A DNA stretch of 64,000 nt from Simiduia curdlanivorans. Its GTDB lineage: Bacteria > Pseudomonadota > Gammaproteobacteria > Pseudomonadales > Cellvibrionaceae. Every line of letters starts with the position of its first letter. The stretch's first letter is position 1. The stretch lies in the NCBI RefSeq assembly GCF_030409605.1, contig NZ_JAUFQG010000004.1, forward strand, positions 1,412,001 through 1,476,000, read 5' to 3'. Positions 47,101 through 55,067 of the stretch are shown here, one piece after another. Both the position numbers and the translations under genes were made by a program. The notes under the pieces were generated by a model. That model saw only the letters and a list, made by a program, of their open reading frames with translations. It ran no database searches and was not told the origin of the DNA.

Positions 47101-50100
47101 TAGCGTGAATGCGCCGCAATATCAATAGGGATAAGTTGAGCGTCTACTGCGTCCTTATCGAGCTGTTTCTTTAATGCCGTAAGTGCGGCCGTGGGGCCAG
47201 AAATCGTGCATTGGGCCGGGCTATTAATTGTCGCTAGGTCAAGCTCTTCGCCTAAGTATTCTCGCGCTTGCTCAGCGGCTAATGCAACACTCAGCATGCC
47301 ACCGGGCGTTACGGATTCAAATAGTTGCCCGCGCAAGCTAACCAAACCCAGTGCATCTTCGAAGGAGAGTACCCCTGCCAGGCAGGCGGCGGTATTTTCG
47401 CCGAGACTGTGTCCGATCAGTGCATCGGGTTTGGCGCCCCAGTGACTCCATAGCTTGGCTAGCGCTATTTGCAGAATAAATATGGCGGGCAATTGTAGCG
47501 ACGGGCGCTTTAATTGCGCCTCGGCATAAGTAGAATTATGGTCAGCGGGAAAAACCAGAGCGCGTAGATCGTGGCCGGTGTTCGCACCGAATAGCGCGAA
47601 GCCTGCGTCGACTGCCTGCCTAAATACGTTATGGCGCTCATATAAGCCTTTACCCATATTTAAGAAATGGGCGCCGCCGCCGGGTAACAGGTAAATAGTT
47701 TCATTTTTTTCGCTAATGGCTTTCGCTGAACTTGTGATCAACGACGACGCATCGCGCACTGTTTTGGCTAGGTGGCTGGGCGTGATGCTTGCAATGCCAG
47801 TTCTATATAAACCGCTGAGTTTGCTGAGCGGTAGTGACATTTCGCTCAGCGAATTTGCGCTCTCGCCGATAGTCGCTTGCTGTTCAATATGGTCGCGCCA
47901 TAGCTTTACACTGTTTTGCAGCTCAGCTTCGCTGCTGGCTTGAAATAGCAAAACCTTTGGATCTCGCTCGGGTAGATCTATAAGGTAACGCTTTCGGTCG
48001 AACTTAAACGTGGGTAAAGGCACTTTGCGTACTAGTTGTCCGTCGTAGAAATTGGGCCAATTTACTTTATTACCTGCGAGCCAAAATTGACCCAGAGATT
48101 GCGCTAAAGTGCGGTGTTGATATTGTTCTTGATCTGCGGCATTGATGAGGTAGGCTGAGTCTTCAGGGCTTATTTTTTCTTGTCGTGCGATGAGTCGTGC
48201 GTCCGGTATTGGGCTGCGTTCGGCGAGCCGACCAACGTGGGCGTAAAAGTACCTAACGCCTGCAAGTAGGGTATCAATTTTCTCGTCTAACAAAGGCTGC
48301 GCAGGCTCAGCGGCGTTATCTGCCTCTTTATCGCTGATGTGGCTAAGCCAGATTTCGGCGGACATTAAATCAGGAATTGAAATAATGTTACCCGTTACCG
48401 TTGATAACAGCTTAACTTTGGCGACGGCAGGAATGATGTCTCCGAGAACGTCGTCGAGTGCCTGCTTATTACCCGCTGCTAGAATTGTCGTTGCCAATGC
48501 CTGATTGACGCCAATAGCTTTATGGACGCTAAGCATATCGGCAATACAGGCGGTCACAGCTAAGCTGGATCTACCTGTTAAGATCAGCGCCGGCATTTCT
48601 GTCCAATGTATCCATAATTTTGCATAAGCGTATTCAAGGCAAAACTTTGCAGCGAAGTAAGTGGCCAGATCAGCAAGGCTGCCGTCTTTATTGGCTTTTT
48701 CTGGGTAGAGGCAGGCCAGTACATCTATGCTGTAGTCGCTAGAAAAAATATCCGCACATAAATCCATATAGCGGCGGAAAACCGGTTCGCTTTGGTAGAG
48801 TGTGTGGGCGAGCCCAGGTTTAACCTCGAAGCTAGGGAAGTTCAAAGCAAATTTTTGCGCATCGCTTTTGCTACGCCGTTCTATTAATACTGGTTTTCCG
48901 TTACTAGACTCAACTACGATAATCGCTCGCTCATTGAAGTTGGCACGAAAATTATTGAGGCTATAGGCTAGGTCAGCCGTATTTAGGTCGGGGTGGTTTT
49001 GCAAATAGGCCCTAACACTAGCGATATTGGCATTTAAGCTTGTAGTTGATTTCGCCGAGAGCGTGAGTAGTTCGAAAGGTCGTTGTGCCGGACGATCATT
49101 TTGAATACGTTTCGGAGCCTGTTCGAGAATAGCATGGAAATTTGTTCCGCCAAGGCCAAAAGAGCTAACGGCGGCGTAGCGACTTTCGCCGTTTTTAATG
49201 GGCCAGTCTTGTAGTGTGTCGCTGACCTGAAAGGGGCTGTTGGCGAAATCGATGTTTGGGTTTGGGCTGGTGTAGTTAAGGCTTGCAGGTATCTTTCCGT
49301 GCTCAAGAACCATGATGGACTTGATCATACCCGCTATGGCCGATCCAGCATCTGTGTGGCCGATGTTGGTTTTAATTGAGCCAATGCGGCTATAGCCTTT
49401 GGCATCAGTAAAGCGTCTATATGCTTTTGTTAGCGCCGCTACCTCAATGGGATCGCCTAGCAAGGTGCCGGTGCCGTGGGCCTCGACATAGCCTATGGAG
49501 TCTGCAGCCACACCTGATAGCACCAATGCTTTGGTAATCACTTCTGACTGGCCCTCAACGCTAGGTGCGGTATAGCCGACTTTAGCGTTGCCATCATTGT
49601 TAATAGCGGTTGCTTTGATAATAGCGCGGATGCAGTCTTTGTCGGCCACGGCCTCTTTCAGGCGTTTAATAACCACAAATGCAGCGCCGCTTCCTCGCAC
49701 CATGCCGCTGGCTTGGGCATCGAAAGCGCGCAAGTGACCATCGTTAGATAAAGCGCCTTCCTCGACTAGCCGATAACCGCTTTTTTGCGGCACTAGTGCT
49801 CGGCAGCCACCAATTACTGCGATATCGCAGTCACCGCTTTTTAAGCTTTGGATGGCAAGGTGTAGCGCAGTGCCGCCCGATGAACAGGCGGTTTGAATGC
49901 TTGCTGCTGGGCCGCGTAAATTCAACTGATAGGCGACACGAGTGGCGGGGAAGTTTTTATCATTCCCCATGTTGACATAGAACTCGCTAATATCTTCTTG
50001 GTAGGTAGAGTGTTTAGACACATAGTTGTGGCTGTAGGCGTCGCGGGCGATGCCGCCAAACACACTAATTTTGTTGGTGTATCTTTCGGTGTCGCTATAG

Positions 50101-52313
50101 CCCGCGTTATCCAGTGCAGCCCAGGCTTGCTCTAAAAAAATCCGGTGTTGCGGGTCCATCAATTCTGCTTCGCGGGGCTGGTAGCCAAAAAAACCGGCGT
50201 CGAAGTATTCAAGATCGTCTAGCGAAAAGTAGGCTCGAATATAGTCTGGGTCTTGTATGTTTTCTTCGCTAACGCCTGCTGATCTTAACTCGTCATCGCT
50301 GGCAAAACGCAACGCTTCAATATTTTGGCAGAGGTTGCGCCACAGACTGTCGGTATCTTCCGCGCCAGCAAAGCGGCCGGCGTAGCCAATAATGGCGATA
50401 TCATCATCGCTAGCATTAACCTGGTATTGCGATAGGTCCTGCTCTTCCGTTTCATAATTTGAGACGAGGTGGGGGAATTTCTTCGCCATAGTTTCATGGT
50501 GATCACTCCACAGCGCAGCAACAAAACTGCGAATCGTGGGCGCATAAAAAAAGGTGGCAATTGGGATGCGTTGGCCCAAGTCTTGGCTAAGTTGAGCGAC
50601 AAAGTTAACCGCCGAGATGGAGGTGCCACCTAATTCAAAGTAACGATCATTAACGCCGACGTCATCAAGACCTAAATGATCGCGCCATAGTTGAACCACA
50701 AACGCTTCGGCATCGTCTTTTGCCTCAACCAGTTCCACGCCTATATCGGGTCGGCTTGAAACCGGCGCCGGTAGCGCCCTGCGATCGAGCTTGCCATTGT
50801 CGGTCAACGGTAATTTGTCGAGGAATATCCAAGCATTAGGAACCATGTAATGGGGCAAGGCGGCATGAACATAACAACGGATATCACCAATGGGGGGCTT
50901 GGCTGTTGCTGAGCGCGCGACCATGTAGCTAATCAGTCGTTTGCCTCCTTTATCATTGGTGTGCACTACAACGGCTGCGTCGCGTATTTCGGGGTGCGAG
51001 GTCAGGCAGTTATTGATTTCGCCCAACTCAATTCGGTAGCCAGAAATTTTTACCTGATCGTCAATGCGCCCGATGTATTCTACCAACCCTTCGGCGTTGA
51101 TTCTGACTTGGTCACCGGTGCGATAGGCGCGCCGGCTCTCGCCACCTAACCTTAGCTGTTGAAAGCTTTCTAGAGTCCGCTCGGGTAAATTGAGGTAGCC
51201 CAGGGAAACGCCATCGCCGGTAATGAGGAGTTCTCCCTGCTGACCTAGAGCGACTTCGCGAAGCTCTGCATCGCATACAAAAATTTGTGTTTCATGGATC
51301 GGGCGGCCGATGGGAACGGCGGTCCATTGTTCAGGGATAGGTCTAGGTATGGGATAGCAGCAAGCGAAGGTGGTTGTTTCCGTTGGTCCATAGCCGTTTA
51401 TAAGCTGTGTATTGGGCAGTTGCTCTTGAGCGCGTTTTATATGTGCGAGAGACAGCGCTTCGCCACCAACAAGTAGCTCTTCAACGGGCACGCCGGCAAG
51501 CGCGTCATTATCAACCAGCCAGTTAAATAAGGAGGAGGTTAACCACAGGCTCGTTACTTTTTCTTCTTTTAGTACATTGGCTAATAAAGTTGGGTCCGGT
51601 ATGCCGTCGCCGGGTTGTACAACACAGCAACCACCATTAAGTAGCGGCGCCCACACCTCGAGTGTGGCGGCATCAAAGAATAGCGGGGCGAGTTGTAAAA
51701 AGCGTCGACTATTGTTGAAATTGCAGTAGGTATTGCGGGGCGCAACAAGCCTCAGTATGCCTCTATGCGGAACTTCAACGCCCTTTGGTCTACCGGTAGA
51801 ACCCGAAGTGTAAATAATATAGGCCGGCTGATCCTTGGATACTGTAACAATTGGGCATTCAGCCTCTTGACCAGTGCTGCATGGCCGCTCCTCTAGCAAC
51901 AATGTTTTTACGCCAACGCGGGTCATTTTGTTGGCAAAGATAGGAGTAGCGAAGGCAAGCTTAAGTTCGGCATCCTCTGCCATGAATTCAGTTCTAGCCT
52001 TTGGGTAGTCTGGGCTTATAGGCACATACACCGCACCACATTTAGCAATGGCGAGCATCGCGGCAATGGCAGCTGCTGAGCGCTCAACGCACAAGCCAAC
52101 CCGATCACCTAGGTTAATACCGGCTTCGCGCAGCTGATTGGCAAGTGCATCGCTCCAGCAGTCCACCTCTTTATAGGTAAGCTCCCAAGCATTGTCGGCC
52201 TTTGATTTGGGGATGCGGATACACAGGTTGTTCGGCGTTTGTCGAGCCTGATGGCGAAAGCTTTCTTGTATTGAGGTGAAGGAAATACTAGATTCGCGCG
52301 TACCTAATTGCAT
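38166..52313 (-). CDS. Giant hybrid NRPS-PKS with aminotransferase domain (Val-malonate-Ser-Gly predicted)
   Basis: A single 4,715-residue assembly line. Loading: A1 (15-515) with specificity residues read as D-A-L-W-L-G-G-T-F-K, Val-like; PCP1 (Ser565). PKS: KS (634-1062; Cys810, His946, His986), a degenerate AT (about 1160-1360, GRSS in place of GHSLGE) with post-AT linker to 1447, an intact AT (1536-1820; GHSLGE, Ser1636), ACP (Ser1965), then a class III PLP aminotransferase (2120-2580; NTGSE, Lys2417). NRPS modules: C1 (2590-3030; SHLVSDG), A2 (3050-3550; code D-V-W-H-V-S-Y-V-D-K, Ser-like), PCP2 (Ser3597); C2 (3650-4080; HHIIFDG), A3 (4105-4600; D-I-L-Q-L-G-M-V-W-K, Gly-like), PCP3 (Ser4643). 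The protein stops about 35 residues after PCP3, with no TE, R or terminal C domain. There is no KR, so the beta-keto group should persist and be aminated as in iturin- and microcystin-type enzymes. ATG at 52313 has AAAGGGAG six bases upstream. Codes were aligned by eye. Confidence 0.93.
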   Translation of the reverse strand: MQLGTRESSISFTSIQESFRHQARQTPNNLCIRIPKSKADNAWELTYKEVDCWSDALANQLREAGINLGDRVGLCVERSAAAIAAMLAIAKCGAVYVPISPDYPKARTEFMAEDAELKLAFATPIFANKMTRVGVKTLLLEERPCSTGQEAECPIVTVSKDQPAYIIYTSGSTGRPKGVEVPHRGILRLVAPRNTYCNFNNSRRFLQLAPLFFDAATLEVWAPLLNGGCCVVQPGDGIPDPTLLANVLKEEKVTSLWLTSSLFNWLVDNDALAGVPVEELLVGGEALSLAHIKRAQEQLPNTQLINGYGPTETTTFACCYPIPRPIPEQWTAVPIGRPIHETQIFVCDAELREVALGQQGELLITGDGVSLGYLNLPERTLESFQQLRLGGESRRAYRTGDQVRINAEGLVEYIGRIDDQVKISGYRIELGEINNCLTSHPEIRDAAVVVHTNDKGGKRLISYMVARSATAKPPIGDIRCYVHAALPHYMVPNAWIFLDKLPLTDNGKLDRRALPAPVSSRPDIGVELVEAKDDAEAFVVQLWRDHLGLDDVGVNDRYFELGGTSISAVNFVAQLSQDLGQRIPIATFFYAPTIRSFVAALWSDHHETMAKKFPHLVSNYETEEQDLSQYQVNASDDDIAIIGYAGRFAGAEDTDSLWRNLCQNIEALRFASDDELRSAGVSEENIQDPDYIRAYFSLDDLEYFDAGFFGYQPREAELMDPQHRIFLEQAWAALDNAGYSDTERYTNKISVFGGIARDAYSHNYVSKHSTYQEDISEFYVNMGNDKNFPATRVAYQLNLRGPAASIQTACSSGGTALHLAIQSLKSGDCDIAVIGGCRALVPQKSGYRLVEEGALSNDGHLRAFDAQASGMVRGSGAAFVVIKRLKEAVADKDCIRAIIKATAINNDGNAKVGYTAPSVEGQSEVITKALVLSGVAADSIGYVEAHGTGTLLGDPIEVAALTKAYRRFTDAKGYSRIGSIKTNIGHTDAGSAIAGMIKSIMVLEHGKIPASLNYTSPNPNIDFANSPFQVSDTLQDWPIKNGESRYAAVSSFGLGGTNFHAILEQAPKRIQNDRPAQRPFELLTLSAKSTTSLNANIASVRAYLQNHPDLNTADLAYSLNNFRANFNERAIIVVESSNGKPVLIERRSKSDAQKFALNFPSFEVKPGLAHTLYQSEPVFRRYMDLCADIFSSDYSIDVLACLYPEKANKDGSLADLATYFAAKFCLEYAYAKLWIHWTEMPALILTGRSSLAVTACIADMLSVHKAIGVNQALATTILAAGNKQALDDVLGDIIPAVAKVKLLSTVTGNIISIPDLMSAEIWLSHISDKEADNAAEPAQPLLDEKIDTLLAGVRYFYAHVGRLAERSPIPDARLIARQEKISPEDSAYLINAADQEQYQHRTLAQSLGQFWLAGNKVNWPNFYDGQLVRKVPLPTFKFDRKRYLIDLPERDPKVLLFQASSEAELQNSVKLWRDHIEQQATIGESANSLSEMSLPLSKLSGLYRTGIASITPSHLAKTVRDASSLITSSAKAISEKNETIYLLPGGGAHFLNMGKGLYERHNVFRQAVDAGFALFGANTGHDLRALVFPADHNSTYAEAQLKRPSLQLPAIFILQIALAKLWSHWGAKPDALIGHSLGENTAACLAGVLSFEDALGLVSLRGQLFESVTPGGMLSVALAAEQAREYLGEELDLATINSPAQCTISGPTAALTALKKQLDKDAVDAQLIPIDIAAHSRYLDPILEPFRDYLASVSLQPPKVPFISNTTGTWITSEQATSPDYWVNHLRTTVRFSDGVQTLLQKPNRIFLEVGPGKILGSLIKLHDHAVTNQTLSSLRHAKEDMADVVFSLNTAAKLWSLGVNIDWLQIDRDLPNSCLLLPLTPPSAQPTNTGNPLETQTNPTAMPLLANFNLASLPALDHSHGVKAAVNRREFIETTIKGIIFDMSGLAPDSLDTSATFVDLGFDSLFLTQANGRMKKIFKLKLTLKHLMSEAPTIARLSDYIEECLPAGALQEEIAASAPVAPVQAPAIPVGNPTANINHQALNGIDTGSLAYVLATQIQASNALLSILQGSQSNQLMPLANGPAVPASVPTKKLSQSPKPETPASVKTEAEDSPKEVLGHGPFRPIVKSITGELTQQQSEFLQEFIAMYADKTKGSKQLAADIRPYYADPRTVLGFKSIWKEITYSIVAKRSKGARTWDVDGNEYVDCMGGFGAIFFGHAPDFIMDAIKAQADLSVDYGPQSAMAGETARLICEVTGYDRVSFCNTGSEAVLAATRIARTVTGNDLIVTFSGDYHGIFDEMLIRSQVIGGQRRNQPIAPGIPKDSNSNILMLAYDDPESLQIIKDRADEIAAVLIEPIQSRFPEIQPKEFIHQLREITRDAEIPLIFDEVITGFRLHPRGAQAWFDVEADLSCYGKVIGGGMPIGVVAGRARYMDVLDGGPWQYGDDSFPEAGVTYFAGTFVRHPLAIAASNAVIKRIKAEGAQLHQALNYKTAIFAERVNKHYREQDIPVEIIYFGSVFLVRYKGEPDFEFLFFLILRINGGHHIWGPRPGFMTVAHSQEDIETLINAFIIAGNEFRRGGFFHAKEDRPEERYPWTAAQSELWLACKLGDAASAAYNEQVCFAIDKDIDTLSMEFATDRTINRHPSLRCVVAPDEQGMLVKPYMRPEFRHVDLSDLDREAAEAEYQRLAAENIDKPFNFFTGPLLRTLVVKIAANDSRLCVASSHLVSDGWSLEKVMEDIAGYYTAIYQGRHYRGKAVPHLSEFFAAKAIQAGSDEYVEAKEFWCSQYRNNIPAALELPLDHLRPNIRNFNGERHEYRFNNSIMKPLRAYAKEQGCTSFVLLLTAFKLLLSRLSGQQDIVVGVPSAGQPNIGLPTLIAHDVSYLPLRSHIDPNQTFQQLLLKVRDNFLDAKDNQDFSFGELLQSINIPRQAGRLPLVSANFNLDFPFNPLNFDDAKATFLTTPRNHVKYDLSFNLTDEGDFLRVEVDHCSDLFDSVTVERWVNNFLELLKHIGTDPNSPISKLRMDSIDEQERMLNQWNDTKKDYPLENATLQNLIEAQANRTPADIAVIYEGDSLSYQELNQKANQLAHYLRSIGVSRNEPVALLQDRSLTLPIHLLAILKAGGAYLPLDPSYPPERINYLLLEAGVKIVLCDDSYKTLIPEGVTGLQVRDLAGLTQNQPVHELASTNTPDDLAYIIYTSGSTGQPKGVMVEHKSICNRLFWMQEDFALNSTDRVLQKTPYTFDVSVWEFFLPLISGAAVVMAKPDGHKDSNYLAATIAQQNISLIHFVPSMLALFLSDYHATTGKLNRVVCSGEALSLELQARFFSLYKHTELHNYYGPTEAAVDVTKWQCSPTSPYSSVPIGRAVANTQIYILNEFMQPVAEGVIGEIYIGGVQVARGYINKPELTQERFVDNPFQQSNQNASPKLYKTGDLGRFLENGAIEYLGRNDFQVKVRGLRIELGEIENGINQHPAVNTSAVIAKEIGENDTRLIAYIVPNSNYTLDLGDLKAHLAKKLPDYMLPQHLVNLTSMPLTSSGKVDRKALPELERDVKKPGPEAPLDDTERKLADIWCSTLSINRVDPNDDFFLIGGHSLLGVKLLAAINSAFSTHFNLRELFLAPSIKLQASLISDSKATSTQSNIAPYEGKEVPPATSQQQRLWYLEQIDPDANNFTMEASFFVRGKLNLVELERAVNLVISRHQVLRTNFEFKENQLLQKVSASRSINLIVRPLEKQIADSETSISDFINSRISKKQDIEKDNLFEVEVFKIADDNHLLILFAHHIIFDGWSFDLLMQEISTVYGSSSASLPPLPIQYADYAFWQKNYLQSEAMQRQLKFWLETLSGDLPILALPEDYNRPARQASKSKSVPIAISESKLNEIEHFCKASGCTLFMFFIAAYTLTLHRHSRQSDIIIGAPVSGRSASNVGDLLGFFVNTIALRMTINPKLSFNDWLTHIKAICIDSYANQDLPFEELVKHINPERDLSRSPIFQAFFLFEDIRDRKTDLHDLSLEPLEVKRSAVQTDIDLWLKRRSSDVIGGLDYPIELFSENTATSLAQSFSFIIDAVTNEPTITLAKLFAANDDELAALNNWNNTSENFGDELFLERFKSSVKRNPEKRAVSSHNQALDYQTLDQRSNQLAHFLIQEGVARGSLVAICLDRSVDLLVGTLAIWKAGATYVPLDPEYPHARLQYMLEAANIHVILTQQSLTDVASAYSCRRICIDQERTEVEKQLTTNPQIDISAHDLAYIIFTSGSTGKPKGVKVPHGAVNNFLMSMAAKPGMNSTDRLLAVTSLSFDIAVLELYLPLLVGGELIIASAEDVIDGLKLKNIFEQESISFMQATPSTWRMLLADGWLGASNIKILCGGEAFPIDLARKLLLISENVWNMYGPTETTVWSSCEQLTLPLDNISIGKPIANTQCYILNENLEVLPIGVPGELYIGGQGVTQGYLGQEGLTKERFLQIPGLQSNAPLYRTGDLAYWQSTGKLKYLRRVDNQVKLRGYRLELGEVEAVLNENPTIQECAAVVHEFSLTDSRLVAYVRLAQGEHLTSSEMRQFLRTKLPDYMVPQLFIEVDKMPLTPNGKVDRNNLPKPIQGESTQTTFLEPSTDIEISVTTLCSELLNKSPISVDSLFFDIGGHSLLALEFIHKIQAQHNVRITPLEVLTNSLGQLSATIERMSSLNDAPVPEAGTEMQDIPVKKKGFIGRILESLG

Positions 52314-52767
52314 TTAAAACTCCCTTTTAATGCTGATGACACTTGCTAGGAGGCGCTACAGTCTGGGCGCCTGCCGATGCTGAAGAATAGGTTTCTACCC
52401 AGTGCTTCAGTAATCTTGTTTATTGCTACCGCTTTATTATGATTAGGTTATCCATGGTGCTGGTTGCTGATCCACCCAAATGGTCAAGCGCACCCGCTCG
52501 GGTAGTCTGGTCTGACACTTAACGGCTAAGCAGATTGCAGCGTATTAGCTAAGCGTGAAAAACCATTTAATCACAGGGGCTATTATAGCGCTGCGTTTAT
52601 TACATGTCTGCACCACCTAGCTATTTGAACCGGCTTTGGTGTGCCGAGGATCTGACGTTTGGGTGACGCCTTATACCTACTCGGGGCCGGTTTAGGTGCG
52701 ATCAATTAATTAGGTCGCCCCAGTTGGTGGGCCTATGTGCACTTGCTGGCTTTCGTCGGTCACGGAC
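52314..52767 (-). promoter_or_regulatory. Upstream region of the NRPS-PKS gene
   Basis: These 454 bp hold no supportable gene. They should contain the NRPS promoter and perhaps a terminator for the methyltransferase gene. On the complement a TTACTG...TATTCT pair with 18-bp spacing ends about 85 bp before the ATG, but it is only a weak candidate. A small inverted repeat (AGGCGC...GCGCCT, about 52352-52373) lies in the presumed leader. Confidence 0.4.
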
Positions 52768-53616
52768 TTACACTGTTGCGATAATCGTTAATGCCCGGTA
52801 GCCCGCAGGATGACTTTCTTCTTCTAAATGTTGAATTGTGAAGCCTGCGCGCTCGAGTAGTTTTGGATAGTTGTGGGAATAGGAAAACTCCCCTCCGAGC
52901 GTTAGACGTGACTCAACATCGTGGTTAAGGTCGTGATCGGGTGCTATAGGCTCGTGAAATAGCGAGATAATGCTATGTGGCTGCTCTGTTCGAATCTGTT
53001 TGAACAGCGCTTCTAGTGAGGCCTGGCTGAAGTACTCCATTACGCCGCCGTTGGTGATGTAAACAGTGTGGTCTTCGCTGCGTTGACTTATCCAGTCGAA
53101 TGCATCGCAGGCTAAAAAATTGATATCTGAAAACTGGTTGCGATTTAACGCCATTCTTTGTTCCGACAAGTCCAGCCCTATGAAAGTTAAGTGGCTGGCA
53201 AGTGTGTTCTTCAGGTGGGATAGCAGCATGCCATCGCCAGTTCCTATTTCGCAAAGTGTTCGAGTTTTGGTGTCTTTTATCAGCCGGTTAAGCGCAGCAA
53301 TGTGAGGGGCCAAGGGGGGTAATGTTGCGTCGTGAAACCGCGCCTCTGATTTTTGATACCACTCGGCGTCTATCTCATTCCGCCAAAAGTCTTTGTGGCT
53401 TTTTTCGAGTATATCGCCTTTATTCTTGTTGCTGTGGGCGAGGTAGAAGCGAATAAGTGTTTCTATGCGCTTGCCAATTTTGCTTTTACCAACACCTTTA
53501 CCCCAGTATTGCAGAGCGAATGAATCTTTGATTTTTTGAGTCGTCGCAGGCATCAGCTTGGTCAGAATCAATCCAAGCATCATCTTTATACTTGCTTTCA
53601 AACGTCGAGAGTCCAT
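52768..53616 (-). CDS. Class I SAM-dependent methyltransferase
   Basis: The 282-residue protein contains a class I methyltransferase core: motif I LCEIGTGDGMLL (residues 121-132, Glu123 to Gly129), the acidic loop GLDLSEQRMALNR and motif IV-like ITNGGVMEYF. The first 100 residues are a basic helical extension without a recognised domain. It is upstream of the NRPS on the same strand, 454 bp away, and may methylate the NRPS product on N, O or C; the target is unknown. ATG at 53616 has GGAAAC upstream; Met12 or Met13 are alternatives. Confidence 0.82.
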   Translation of the reverse strand: MDSRRLKASIKMMLGLILTKLMPATTQKIKDSFALQYWGKGVGKSKIGKRIETLIRFYLAHSNKNKGDILEKSHKDFWRNEIDAEWYQKSEARFHDATLPPLAPHIAALNRLIKDTKTRTLCEIGTGDGMLLSHLKNTLASHLTFIGLDLSEQRMALNRNQFSDINFLACDAFDWISQRSEDHTVYITNGGVMEYFSQASLEALFKQIRTEQPHSIISLFHEPIAPDHDLNHDVESRLTLGGEFSYSHNYPKLLERAGFTIQHLEEESHPAGYRALTIIATV

Positions 53617-54069
53617 TTTCTAGTTTCCAGTCTGCTAGTTGGGCCAAGCCTTGGTTGCATTATTCTCTGTCGTGTACAATTTTAGCGCCGCTGTTAAGTC
53701 GAAGGTATGAGAGTCGCAAGCTGCCCCAAGGGATGACCTTGGGCTACAGCCTAATGTCACAAACGACCGGATTTTAAAGTAATATTCAGATTAAGTCGCA
53801 CCTATTTACTGGTTTGGCGGATTGGTTGATCGTTGTGTTGCCTATTCGATTGATGGAGCCGACGAGCAACTATTGCGCTCGAGCCTATCAAGATTGGCGC
53901 CAGTCGTTTTCACTGTGCGCCGCCTTGTCGCTGTCTTGCATGTCGTAGCATACTAAGCAACTTGTGTTAGATATGTCGGCGCAACGGCGAGCCGGGATGG
54001 TTGCGATTTTATACCGCCGCTACGCTTTAACGATGTCGCGGGTGTTGGATCACTACTAGGGATTTAGAT
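53617..54069. promoter_or_regulatory. Divergent intergenic region between methyltransferase and PhyH-type dioxygenase genes
   Basis: These 453 bp separate divergent genes and must hold promoters for both, although no strong hexamer pair is clear. A perfect 7-bp stem-loop (CCCAAGG at 53725-53731 with CCTTGGG at 53737-53743) is present without a T-run. No gene can be supported. Confidence 0.4.
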
Positions 54070-54984
54070 ATGGATGGTTTTGTAGGTGATGACGTGGGCA
54101 CAGGGAGTGCATTAGAGTGTGGTCAATCGAGCATTCGTTTTACGGACTCCGAGAGGGATTCTCATGAGTTGCCGGCAGAAAAGATTGCACAAGGGGTGGC
54201 GCTATTTAAAGCCCATGGCTATCTAAAGGTAGAAAATGTTTTTGACCCCGTGACGATGGAGGCGTGGCAACGGCATTACCGAGTGCGCTATCGGGATCAA
54301 TTAGTCGGCACCAGTCAAGAGGACAAGCGGCCCTTGTATACCGTTGATATTGAAGGGCCTTTTAACAGCGTTAAACTGTACGCAAACCCCAAAGTGTTTC
54401 CAATTGTGAAAGCGATATTGGGAGACAATTGTATATTGGGAGCGCTGAGCACTGTAATATCATTTCCCGGAGCGCCGGATCAATTTGTACACCGCGATAG
54501 CCAGGCAATTTTCACTGAAGATTACAGTGTGGATGTGACGATTCCTGCGTATGCGATGACAATGTTGGTGCCCTTGGTGGATTGCACGCTGGAAACCGGT
54601 TGCACTAAGGTGCGGCCCGGTACACATCTGTTGACGAAGCATCAAGAGTTGTCCGGCGGCGAGTGGGTTGACCCGGAAGTATCGGTTGGATCTATATTGC
54701 TTACTGATTCGAGAGTTATTCATCGCGGCGGCGCGAATAAATCCAATAGGGTGAGGCCTATCGTTTATTTAACATATCATCGAAAGTGGTATAGAGATTT
54801 TTGGGGTTATGAGCACCGTCCGCCAGTGAATGTCTCAGCTCGGGAGTTTGAAAATATACCCCAGCAATATCGTCCGTTAGTGGCATGGACGATAGACCCT
54901 TATAAAAAATATCGGTTTCAAGCTAGCGTCAAAAAAATGCTACCAGCACCCTTACTGAAGTTTATTAAGCGAATATCGTCTTAG
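54070..54984 (+). CDS. PhyH-type Fe(II)/2-oxoglutarate dioxygenase
   Basis: This 304-residue protein belongs to the phytanoyl-CoA dioxygenase superfamily. The 2-His-1-Asp iron site is readable as His141-Arg-Asp143 (FVHRDSQ) and His218 (DSRVIHRGG), with Arg229 (NRVRP) as probable 2-oxoglutarate anchor. Such enzymes hydroxylate or halogenate carbon in natural-product pathways and are common next to NRPS genes. Position between the NRPS methyltransferase and the PPTase supports tailoring of the same product. About 30 N-terminal residues are acidic and unconserved-looking. ATG at 54070 follows AGGGATT. Confidence 0.85.
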   Translation: MDGFVGDDVGTGSALECGQSSIRFTDSERDSHELPAEKIAQGVALFKAHGYLKVENVFDPVTMEAWQRHYRVRYRDQLVGTSQEDKRPLYTVDIEGPFNSVKLYANPKVFPIVKAILGDNCILGALSTVISFPGAPDQFVHRDSQAIFTEDYSVDVTIPAYAMTMLVPLVDCTLETGCTKVRPGTHLLTKHQELSGGEWVDPEVSVGSILLTDSRVIHRGGANKSNRVRPIVYLTYHRKWYRDFWGYEHRPPVNVSAREFENIPQQYRPLVAWTIDPYKKYRFQASVKKMLPAPLLKFIKRISS

Positions 54985-55067
54985 CGAAAATTGATATGTA
55001 AGGCACCTCACGGAGGTGTTGATCTGTATTTATTTGACAGCGTCTGTGCGCTGAGGAATGTATATTT

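Noticed and set aside
53592..53777. Small plus-strand ORF overlapping the methyltransferase start
   Set aside because: No recognisable product, no ribosome site, and it overlaps the divergent gene's 5' end.
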